Below are positions 1 to 7,300 of a stretch of 13,556 nucleotides of DNA, piece after piece. The notes beneath the pieces are model-generated. The model worked only from the letters and a program-made list of their open reading frames with translations, ran no database searches and was not told where the DNA came from. The translations under genes were made by a program, and so were the position numbers. The stretch lies in contig JAEOTN010000154.1 of the NCBI GenBank assembly GCA_016839865.1, positions 1 through 13,556 of the forward strand. The letters run 5' to 3'. This DNA is from Promethearchaeota archaeon. Lineage in GTDB: Archaea; Asgardarchaeota; Lokiarchaeia; Sigynarchaeales; MK-D1. The first letter of the stretch is position 1. Every line of letters begins with the position of its first letter.

Positions 1-13
1 ATCCCTAAGAAAA

Positions 14-23
14 TAATATATTT
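14..23 (+). promoter_or_regulatory. Possible TATA-like box upstream of the longin-GTPase gene
   Basis: A run of alternating A and T (TAATATATTT) lies about 40 bases before the ATG at 61. An archaeal TATA box here would start transcription around 45 and give a very short leader. The whole region is AT-rich, so chance occurrence is quite possible. Confidence 0.3.
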
Positions 24-60
24 TCGAGTTATTTAGTTATGCTTAAGAAAGGTTTCTTTC

Positions 61-945
61 ATGATACAGCATCTTAGTATACTCACATCTCAAGGAAAAA
101 GTATTTTATTCCGAGAATATGGACCTGTAAAAATTGATTATGATCTACTCGCTGGCTTTTTGAGCGCGTTTAGCGGATTTTTTCAGGAAATCGCTCAATC
201 TGAAATAAGATCTACCCAAACAGAAAAAAATAAGTATTTCTTCAAGCTAATTGAGCACTCTAAACTAATCATCGCGATTTGTACAGACCTTGAGGATGAA
301 AATGAAGCTGTTATTCGAAAACTTGAGAAAATCATCTTAGAATTCGAAAAACAGCATGGCGATAGGGTTCCTGAATTTGTGGAAAATGGGAATCGCACCG
401 TTTTTCAGGAATTTCTAGAAACTATTGATAGAATCGTTTTGGGACCCATCAAGATTTCTATTATAGGCTTTGGTGGCGTTGGAAAGACATCCCTACTCAA
501 ATTAATTGTTGGTGAAGAAGTGAATCTTGAGTACCAACCAACAATTACTGCTGATATTGCTAATTATGATGATCTGGACACTGAAGGAAAACGTAGTATA
601 GTATTATGGGACTTCGCTGGCCAAATACAATACACAGATTTATGGCGCTCTTTACTGAAAGGGACCCGTATAGCGCTACTTGTTACCGATTCCAGTTTTT
701 CTAACGTGAAAGAATCCAAAAAGATCATAACTGAATTAGTTGCAAAATATTACACAGATAGCATAATAATCGGAATTGCAAATAAACAAGATTTGGATAA
801 TCGACTAACTCCTGAATTTGTAGAAAAACTACTAGGAATACCCACTCATGGAATGATTGCAATAGATCAATTACATAGAGGAAAAATATTGGAAATCTTA
901 AGAGAAATAATTCAAAAAGTCAATAAAGAAGACGGATTACTATAG
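61..945 (+). CDS. Longin-like domain fused to a Ras/Arf-like small GTPase
   Basis: A GTP-binding switch protein of 294 residues, probably cytosolic and possibly acting at the membrane. Residues 1-100 form an alternating strand/helix domain (ILTSQGKSILFREYG, then a helix and a late strand LIIAICTD) that I read as longin-like. Residues 130-290 are a small GTPase: P-loop GFGGVGKTS at 136-144, candidate switch I threonine in QPTITAD (T161 or T163), G3 motif WDFAGQ at 183-188 with the catalytic-type glutamine Q188, and G4 motif NKQD at 241-244. The G5 region (MIAID, 265-269) lacks the usual SA pair. There is no C-terminal cysteine for prenylation and no signal peptide. The longin-GTPase order recalls the eukaryotic SRP receptor alpha subunit, but the GTPase itself is of the Ras/Arf class, not the SRP class. 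Such GTPases are abundant in Asgard archaea. The GTPase call is firm; the longin call is by pattern only. The physiological role is unknown. Confidence 0.85.
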   Translation: MIQHLSILTSQGKSILFREYGPVKIDYDLLAGFLSAFSGFFQEIAQSEIRSTQTEKNKYFFKLIEHSKLIIAICTDLEDENEAVIRKLEKIILEFEKQHGDRVPEFVENGNRTVFQEFLETIDRIVLGPIKISIIGFGGVGKTSLLKLIVGEEVNLEYQPTITADIANYDDLDTEGKRSIVLWDFAGQIQYTDLWRSLLKGTRIALLVTDSSFSNVKESKKIITELVAKYYTDSIIIGIANKQDLDNRLTPEFVEKLLGIPTHGMIAIDQLHRGKILEILREIIQKVNKEDGLL

Positions 946-984
946 ATTCGTCCAGAATTACTATTTTTAATTGGTGTTCTAAAA

Positions 985-994
985 CCTTAAAATA
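985..994 (+). promoter_or_regulatory. Possible TATA-like box for the phosphohexomutase gene
   Basis: CCTTAAAATA is centred about 27 bases before the ATG at 1017, the distance expected if the transcript starts at or next to the start codon (leaderless). An AGGAG at 994-998 is 18 bases from the ATG, too far to act as a normal ribosome-binding site. This favours a leaderless mRNA, by inference. Confidence 0.35.
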
Positions 995-1016
995 GGAGCA
1001 AAATTCATCAGTAAAT

Positions 1017-2750
1017 ATGGATTACACGTATGAGTATGAATCGATCCCTGAGAGTCCCGAAAAGGATTATAATGTAATCAAACTTGACGATTTAGATGAT
1101 AAAGAGAAAAAGATTATAGATCCTTTGGTACCACCTACAAGCGGATTACGAATGGTGGTTTTTGACATCAAGGATAATGTCTACACTATGACACGTAAAC
1201 AAACATTTTACTTCTTGCGTGTAATAAAGGGAATCTCAGTTATTGCAAAAGAGGAATTAAAAAAAGATTCCCTCAGTGTATTGATCGTTACGGATGATCG
1301 TCCATCTGCCAATGTGCTGTTAGACCTGTCCTCTCGTATTTTCACTTATGAAGGATATAAAGTATACCATCAAGTGGGGGAAGGGGAAACCGACCCAAGA
1401 AGTACATATGTCAGAGGATTTTCCAAAATGGCAACTCCTTATGCAGCAGCATCTGTGGCATTATATGACGATATTGATGTTGTTTTAATGATAACAGCAA
1501 GCCACAATTCATTGAAATGGAATGGATTGAAATATTATATAAAACGACCAATTCCAATCTCAGGGACAGTTATGAAGAAAGTCAGTGCATATGCTCTGAG
1601 TTTAACTGAAATCTGTGTATCGAAAGATTACATACCAATAATGATTGACGCGGATGATGTAAACAACAAATATATAGTGGATTTAGTCTCAAAAATTGTA
1701 GATTTAGATGTTTTGAAAGGAAAAAATATTGTAATTTGGCCATTTTTGGGAGCAGCTCCTGAATTAGTCCAAGTATTAGAAACGTGTGGAGCGAAAGTTA
1801 TTCTCATTGATGAAAATCCCGATCCTCCTGATCCCACTCGAGGATTCGAGGAAGAACCTGTTAGACGTATCATGGTCAAAAATGATGCAAAAATCGCAAT
1901 TATGTTGGATGCAGACCGAGATCGCATTGTTTTCATCATCAAAATTAAGGAGAATTTCTATAACCTAGAGCCGAATCAATTGTATACAGCGATGCACAAC
2001 ATCCTTTCTTCCGATATGGGGAAAAATATTGTAAATGTGAAAACAATCCCTAGCGACCCAGGATGTGATGAATCTTCAAAAGTGAATTTCATCTGCGGAG
2101 TTGGTTACAAACATTTAGGTATACTACAATACCTTGCAGCGGATGCTGAAGTTCCCCTATCTCAAGTTGATCTTTCGGTTATTTACCATTTTATTAATAA
2201 CAAATATGTTAAACTACATTCCCAGACTGAAATCAAGGAAATTATTAAAAAAGCATTTCCGGGGGAAAAAGAAGTTATTTTTGCAATTTGGGAAGAAAGT
2301 GGAGGTCACACATTTAATTTATTCAATAGTAATAATGGTAATCTCACCAGTGAATTCCCAATCATTGGGGATAAGTATCCGGTTCCCGCGATTTTAGCAT
2401 TATGCGCTCTTCTAGAGATGGATTATGATTTTAATAAGTACATTGCTGATATTGGAAGAGGTAGGACTACCATATCTGCTACTGATTTACAAAAAATCCA
2501 GTATATTGATAATTTGAAGAGTTTAATTGGAAGTACAGTAAGTATCAACGATTTTTCGTACTCAGTCAATTCATTTTCAGATATGAAGGAAAAAGTGGAT
2601 GTAGTATATTTGCAATCAGAAACTAGTGTACTGTTTGTTAGACCTTCGGGAACTGGACCTAACATTAGGATTTATGTTTTTGGGCCTCAAAATACTTATG
2701 AGCAAGAATTATCCGCTGTTGTGGATTATGTAAAAAATAATTCGTCTTAA
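1017..2750 (+). CDS. Phosphohexomutase (phosphoglucomutase/phosphomannomutase superfamily)
   Basis: A cytosolic enzyme expected to interconvert hexose 1- and 6-phosphates through a phosphoserine intermediate, feeding glycan or glycogen synthesis. All superfamily landmarks are present in order over 577 residues: N-terminal TSGLR (41-45), active-site loop TASHNSLKWNG (160-170) with phosphorylated serine S162, metal-binding loop DADRDR (298-303), the VGYKHLG loop (362-368), sugar-binding loop EESGGH (426-431) and phosphate-binding loop RPSGTGPNIR (542-551). Two loops differ from consensus: the active-site loop has Ser where ASHNP has Pro, and the phosphate loop reads GTGP where GTEP is common. 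About 40 acidic residues precede the first motif, and the whole is longer than the usual 450-residue archaeal enzymes, closer to PGM2-type proteins. The substrate (glucose, mannose, glucosamine or pentose phosphate) cannot be decided from sequence. It lies 71 bases after the GTPase gene. Confidence 0.9.
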   Translation: MDYTYEYESIPESPEKDYNVIKLDDLDDKEKKIIDPLVPPTSGLRMVVFDIKDNVYTMTRKQTFYFLRVIKGISVIAKEELKKDSLSVLIVTDDRPSANVLLDLSSRIFTYEGYKVYHQVGEGETDPRSTYVRGFSKMATPYAAASVALYDDIDVVLMITASHNSLKWNGLKYYIKRPIPISGTVMKKVSAYALSLTEICVSKDYIPIMIDADDVNNKYIVDLVSKIVDLDVLKGKNIVIWPFLGAAPELVQVLETCGAKVILIDENPDPPDPTRGFEEEPVRRIMVKNDAKIAIMLDADRDRIVFIIKIKENFYNLEPNQLYTAMHNILSSDMGKNIVNVKTIPSDPGCDESSKVNFICGVGYKHLGILQYLAADAEVPLSQVDLSVIYHFINNKYVKLHSQTEIKEIIKKAFPGEKEVIFAIWEESGGHTFNLFNSNNGNLTSEFPIIGDKYPVPAILALCALLEMDYDFNKYIADIGRGRTTISATDLQKIQYIDNLKSLIGSTVSINDFSYSVNSFSDMKEKVDVVYLQSETSVLFVRPSGTGPNIRIYVFGPQNTYEQELSAVVDYVKNNSS

Positions 2751-2788
2751 CTGGAAGTAAAAAGATTTTTGTATCTAATTACTCATAT

Positions 2789-3313
2789 GTGACTAGAGTG
2801 GTCGTGTCAGAAAAAACCCAAGGAAAGAACCGAAAATCGTTCTTTAAACGTTTTTTTAGTAGAAAAGTACCTTCTGACATAGACCGAGAACGAGATGAGA
2901 TTGTTAAGACCTTAAATGGAACTACTTTGATGGTTTATTTTGCTTTACTTAACAAAAAGGAGTTAGGAGTACGCGAACTTCAGAGATTTCTAGCGTTATC
3001 CTCACCTTCGGTTGCGAAATACCACTTACAGAAGATTGAGAAAATTGGATTGGTAAAAAACGATGGAGGAAATTATGTTTTAATTAAAAAAGCAAATATT
3101 CCATCTTTGACATCTTGGATTCTAATTGGTCGGTCCTTAATTCCACGAATTTTGTTTGCAGCAGTGTTTTTTACACTCTTGTTCATAATTTATCTTGCAT
3201 TCTTCTATACTATCTGGATAAAAGATGCATTTTTTGTAGTGATTTTTGGATCTTTGATTAACTTATACCTCTGGTTTGAAGTTATCTTGCGTTTTAAGAA
3301 TAAACCGATATAA
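2789..3313 (+). CDS. Membrane-anchored winged-helix protein
   Basis: A 174-residue protein with three parts. Residues 1-44 are basic and hydrophilic. Residues 45-101 look like a winged helix: helices around 45-55 and 60-68 (VRELQRFLAL), recognition helix 71-87 (SSPSVAKYHLQKIEKIGLV), then a short wing (DGGNYVLIK). Residues 118-141 and 146-167 are two hydrophobic helices, so the DNA-binding part should face the cytoplasm from a membrane anchor. Such membrane-tethered winged-helix proteins are a recurring archaeal type, presumed regulators. Target genes are unknown; the control region 700 bases away is only a speculative candidate. The start is a GTG at 2789; in-frame GTG codons at 2798 and 2804 are alternatives, and no upstream in-frame ATG exists after the preceding gene. 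It lies 38 bases after the phosphohexomutase stop and may be co-transcribed with it. Confidence 0.75.
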   Translation: MTRVVVSEKTQGKNRKSFFKRFFSRKVPSDIDRERDEIVKTLNGTTLMVYFALLNKKELGVRELQRFLALSSPSVAKYHLQKIEKIGLVKNDGGNYVLIKKANIPSLTSWILIGRSLIPRILFAAVFFTLLFIIYLAFFYTIWIKDAFFVVIFGSLINLYLWFEVILRFKNKPI

Positions 3314-3320
3314 AAAAAAA
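3312..3320 (-). terminator. Poly-T terminator candidate for the AIM24-family gene
   Basis: Nine consecutive A on the plus strand read as nine T on the minus strand, starting 11 bases beyond the stop of the minus-strand gene at 3331. Archaeal intrinsic termination commonly uses such oligo-T runs without a hairpin. The tract overlaps the stop codon of the convergent winged-helix gene. Confidence 0.45.
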
Positions 3321-3330
3321 GAAATTGTAA

Positions 3331-4041
3331 TTAACTGTGGCTTGGTTTAGGCATGAATTTATAAAGCCACATGGCAAATTCTCGGGGATTTCTAGATTGG
3401 ATGATTACTTTACCAGGCCCTGTTAGTCGACACATGAATCCTTCACCACTTAGGAGTGTAGTTTTCAAATTCCCCGCTGCACGAATTTCCATATTCACAC
3501 TAGAACTCATCGCAACAAGATGTCCGTTATCTACATTGAGGACCTGCCCTGGTTGCAAAGTCCATTCAAGGAACGCTCCATTAGCGCCTACAAATAAGTC
3601 ACCAGGACCCTGATCCGCTACAATATTTAAGGTAAATAATCTTTCTTGACTCATTATACCTCTTCCTAATCCTTGAAATCGAGTATCCTGGGTCAGATTC
3701 ATTGAGGAAGCGATATAACCTCCTGAGAAAACCACCCAAGAATCTCCTGCCTGCATTGGGATATGGCGAATATCTCCAGCAAATGATGGACAAAGTGCTA
3801 ACCACCCATCAGAATGACCATAATAGACATTTGCGAAGAATTTTTCACCAGCAAACGTTCTTTTGAGCGATTTAAAGAATCCACCTTCAGCTCTTTGAGT
3901 TCGCAGTTCTAAGGTGGGTTCAAAAAACATCATTGATTGTGGCTCAGATTTGATTTCTTGTCCTTTTTTTAAGAGAACTTTTAAATATGAGAAAGTAGGA
4001 CGATCCGCTATCTCAAATTGATAATGTATTCCTTGTTCCAT
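3331..4041 (-). CDS. AIM24 / TIGR00266 family protein
   Basis: A 236-residue, beta-rich protein of the family that includes bacterial and archaeal TIGR00266 proteins and mitochondrial AIM24. Recognisable family features: repeated glycine-turn strands, the motif GPGDLFVGANG (145-155), VDNGHLVAM (170-178), and the C-terminal signature GEGFMCRLTGPGKVIIQSRNP (199-219), which closely follows the family pattern. There is no signal peptide or membrane helix, so it is probably cytoplasmic or peripherally membrane-associated. The biochemical role of the family is not established; AIM24 is linked to mitochondrial inner-membrane organisation in yeast. The length matches the family, so the protein looks complete. 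It is transcribed divergently from the macroglobulin gene across a 264-base gap and convergently with the winged-helix gene (17 bases between stops). Confidence 0.85.
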   Translation of the reverse strand: MEQGIHYQFEIADRPTFSYLKVLLKKGQEIKSEPQSMMFFEPTLELRTQRAEGGFFKSLKRTFAGEKFFANVYYGHSDGWLALCPSFAGDIRHIPMQAGDSWVVFSGGYIASSMNLTQDTRFQGLGRGIMSQERLFTLNIVADQGPGDLFVGANGAFLEWTLQPGQVLNVDNGHLVAMSSSVNMEIRAAGNLKTTLLSGEGFMCRLTGPGKVIIQSRNPREFAMWLYKFMPKPSHS

Positions 4042-4066
4042 AATTTTCCACGTATTTAATCCTTTA

Positions 4067-4076
4067 TTTTGTATAT
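4067..4076 (-). promoter_or_regulatory. Possible TATA-like box for the AIM24-family gene
   Basis: Read on the minus strand this is TATACAAAAT, centred about 30 bases before the ATG at 4041, compatible with a leaderless or near-leaderless transcript. No strong ribosome-binding site precedes that ATG (only GGAAAA). Composition bias makes this tentative. Confidence 0.3.
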
Positions 4077-4148
4077 GAAGAAGAGTCTTTCTTCTCTGAG
4101 ATGAAAACCATTCTCGCGAATAAATATATAGCTAATTGGTTTTTGATG

Positions 4149-4170
4149 TTTTCTTGGTTCTTCAAGAAAA
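4149..4170. repeat. 8-bp perfect inverted repeat in the divergent intergenic region
   Basis: TTTTCTTG at 4149-4156 and its exact reverse complement CAAGAAAA at 4163-4170 flank a 6-base spacer (GTTCTT). It sits near the middle of the 264-base region between the AIM24-family and macroglobulin genes, so it could be a protein-binding site or an RNA hairpin. No run of T follows it on the plus strand, which argues against a simple terminator. Confidence 0.55.
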
Positions 4171-4204
4171 TTAACTTCAGATAATTAGAATGAATTAACT
4201 ATAC

Positions 4205-4244
4205 TTTAGAACAGATTATCTAACGTTTGAAACAGCTGTTCTAA
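4205..4244. promoter_or_regulatory. Cluster of three AACAG half-sites upstream of the macroglobulin gene
   Basis: TTTAGAACAG (4205-4214) and TTTGAAACAG (4226-4235) match at 8 of 10 positions and start 21 bases apart, about two helical turns. Directly after the second copy comes CTGTTCTAA (4236-4244), the exact reverse complement of TTAGAACAG (4206-4214). The second and third units together make the palindrome AACAGCTGTT (4231-4240). The cluster lies just before a TATA-like sequence and about 60 bases before the macroglobulin start, as expected of a transcription factor site. Repeat positions are seen directly; regulatory function is inferred. Confidence 0.5.
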
Positions 4245-4250
4245 TGCATG

Positions 4251-4259
4251 GTATAATGA
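4251..4259 (+). promoter_or_regulatory. Possible TATA-like box for the macroglobulin gene
   Basis: GTATAATGA lies about 50 bases before the ATG at 4306. Transcription starting some 25 bases downstream would leave a leader of about 25-30 bases that contains the GGTGA site. Tentative. Confidence 0.3.
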
Positions 4260-4293
4260 TTCAGAGTTTCTTTTTTGTAACTATTGAATTCTC

Positions 4294-4298
4294 GGTGA
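4294..4298 (+). promoter_or_regulatory. Ribosome-binding site GGTGA of the macroglobulin gene
   Basis: GGTGA, complementary to the conserved 3' end of archaeal 16S rRNA, lies 7 bases before the ATG at 4306. It is the only clearly well-spaced Shine-Dalgarno sequence before a start in this window, and it supports this start over later ATGs. The start is also supported by the signal peptide that follows. Confidence 0.7.
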
Positions 4299-4305
4299 AT
4301 TATAT

Positions 4306-7300
4306 ATGAAAAAACGTCAGCTATTAAGCTTCTTAGTATTATTTCTTGTTCTTCCTATGTCCAGTTTATGGTTAAACGTGGAATTTGCTAGTGCTGCAAC
4401 TCCGATCGAGCCAGAAGAGGAAAATGAACTAACTTTAACTTCCCACGCTTCACCTTATTATTTCCATGTAAATGATTCTTTACCATTACTAAATAGTGAA
4501 CCAGATGAGGAAAGCGAGAAAACCTTACCCAAATCAGCCCAAAGTTGGTCTGATTTTCAAGATTATTCATTGTCTGTTTATTTGGATAAATACGCAGTCA
4601 CACAAGGGGAGAGTATAGAAATCAGCCTAAAACTAACCCAGAATTTTGATCCTAGTAGTAATAGTCCAATTTGGATTGAAATTTATGATGGATTTTATAG
4701 ACATTATTATTATTATTATTCTCGCTTCTACGATTCCGACTTAATTTATTCGAACCAAGTGTATACAGATGAGAACGGCGAAGCTTCAATCACATTCTCG
4801 AACACCCTAGTAGAAGGATCTTATACAATTTTTGCCTATTATGATCAATATTATTGCCGTCAATATCAGGAATTTAGTGTGTCGGATACGGGTATTTTTC
4901 TAAAAGGCTCGAAATATTACATGGACAATCAAGAGTATCATGCAGCAGTTCATTTAGTGAATGTTTCCGATTTCTCACCCGCAGCTAATGAATTTTACAC
5001 CTATTCATTGGAAACTTATGATTATGATGTGGAAGATTGGATTACACTTTTCTCCGATACAGAGCAAACTGATGCATATGGGTATGATGTGTTTAATACA
5101 GAACCAATAGTAGTTGATCAGGGTTCTTATTACTTCTGGGGTTCCTTAAGATTGACGATACAAACAGGTTCTATATCCTACAGAACTTTTCTTTACAAGG
5201 ACTGGACTCACTATTATTATACTCTATGGGGCGGAGAGCAAGAATCAAATTATGACCGATACCAATTTGTCGTATCAAGTGATAAGACGATTTATCATCC
5301 CGGCGAAACCATCAAATTACGCACATTGGTGTTTGAATATAGCTACTTGAATGAAACTAGAGTGCCTTATCGGAATCAAGAACTACAAATGACAATAAAT
5401 AATCCAAATGAACTAGCAATTTTTTGGACAACTCTTCAAACAAATTCTGAAGGAGTTGCGATTATTGAGTTCCCTCTAGATTATGAAAGTGCACTAGGTT
5501 TGTATGGATTTGAATTCTCTATTGAAGGTTTCTCCTATGTTTATTCAGTACGAGTAGATGAGTACGAAAAACCTGTATTTCAAGTTACTATAGATACAAA
5601 CGGTCGAGATTATTTCCCAAAATATAGAGGGATTGAATTTCTATTGAGAAAGGAAGTATTTACTGGATCTGTAAAAGTAGAGTATTATTTTGGCCAACCA
5701 GTCGTAGATGCGGACGTTGTGTTAACCTTGAAAGATTATTGGGAGGAAGATATCTATGAGATTACAGGAAAAACCAATGGACAAGGAGAATTTCAGTTTA
5801 GTATTGATTTGAAATGGTTAGAAGGAATTGATTACTCATTTATCGCAGAAGCCCATGTGGAAGATACATATGGAAGAACAGCAGAAACTCGAAAAACATA
5901 CACGCGTATGGAAGATATTTTGGCATATGGGTACTTATCGAATTGGGCTCCAACTCCAAATGAATCCTTGGAATATTATTTCAATGTATTTCAGCTAATT
6001 TCAGGAGATAGATGGTGGGGTTATGATTATAATCCTCTTGCGAATGTCTCAGTCAAAATTGACATATTTGGAGTAAAAAATTATCCGATTTATATTACCA
6101 GAATATGGAGGAGAACTCATCTAAAAACATTTTACGATAGTACAAACGAATATGGTTCTGGGAAACTAGAATTTACCCTACCGATAGAGAAAATCCAACC
6201 GTATAACCTATTTGAAATTCGTTTGAGTGTAGATTTGGAGGATGGGCGATCTTCAGAATGGTCAACCTATTTCCGCTATAAAAAATATAAGCTAGATGTA
6301 GCTATTCAAAATCCTACTTTGAATACAGGTGATACTCTCGATTTCACTGCGACATATGTTGATGCTTTAACTCAAGAAGAAGTGGAAGGAGAGGGAAGAA
6401 TCTACATTTATGACTCAAACTATCATATTATAGGTAAAGCAAGTATTGAAATTGATGGCTCTCTTGATTTTTCAGTGGATATTCCGGAATATGCACCCGA
6501 AGGAATATACAGATTATACTCATATGTCTATTCTCGCAGCAATGATTACTATGGCGGATTTTTGTATCATTCTGTTTATTTAGAGTTTAAAGTTGGTGAT
6601 GCGAGAAGTATCGATTTTACGACTAATGGAACTTTACTAGGAGATGGGAATAGAGTACAAGTAGAGATTGGGGATATTTTAGATATTCAAGGTTCAACTA
6701 ATGTATCTAGTAATCAACCCTATTATTTCGAGATTTATAAGCGAGGATTATTATCATCAGAAAGATTATCCGTTGTTGGAAATCAGTTTACCAAAGAACT
6801 ACTAATAACATCTGATTTAGGTCCCGATTTTACTATTATGGTTTACACAATATCTGATTCAGGTAGACTATTTGAGAAATATTTAGTAGTTCATGTAAAA
6901 TTTGCTTCAGGATTCGAAATCCAAACCGATAAAACGGTTTACGAACCAGGAGACACAGTCACATTAACAATTACTCCTAATGACGAAAATCCTATGCTAA
7001 TTTCTACCACATTTATTGATAGTGCTGTACTTGCAGTAGAACCCGAAGATGATTCAGAATTGGCATACTTTGAGCATAGTTCATATAGAGCATACATCGG
7101 TAGTGGAAGCTCATGGGGTACTGGAGTATTTTGGGAAAATTATGCTTGGATAAATTATGAAGTACCCATGGGAGGTATGTATGGTAATCCTTGGTATATT
7201 CGCACCTTAGGAGGAGATTATCTAGAGACTATGGGAAACAATCCTCCAGGAGGATTTGGTATACCATCCTTAGATGACATTGTTAGAACCTACAATATTG

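Noticed and set aside
1628..1942. A 104-codon open frame antisense to the phosphohexomutase gene
   Set aside because: It lies wholly inside a gene with firm motif support, its translation is low-complexity and resembles no family, and it has no promoter or ribosome site.
3371..3613. An 80-codon open frame on the plus strand inside the AIM24-family gene
   Set aside because: It is antisense to a well-supported gene and shows no domain pattern; it is a composition by-product.
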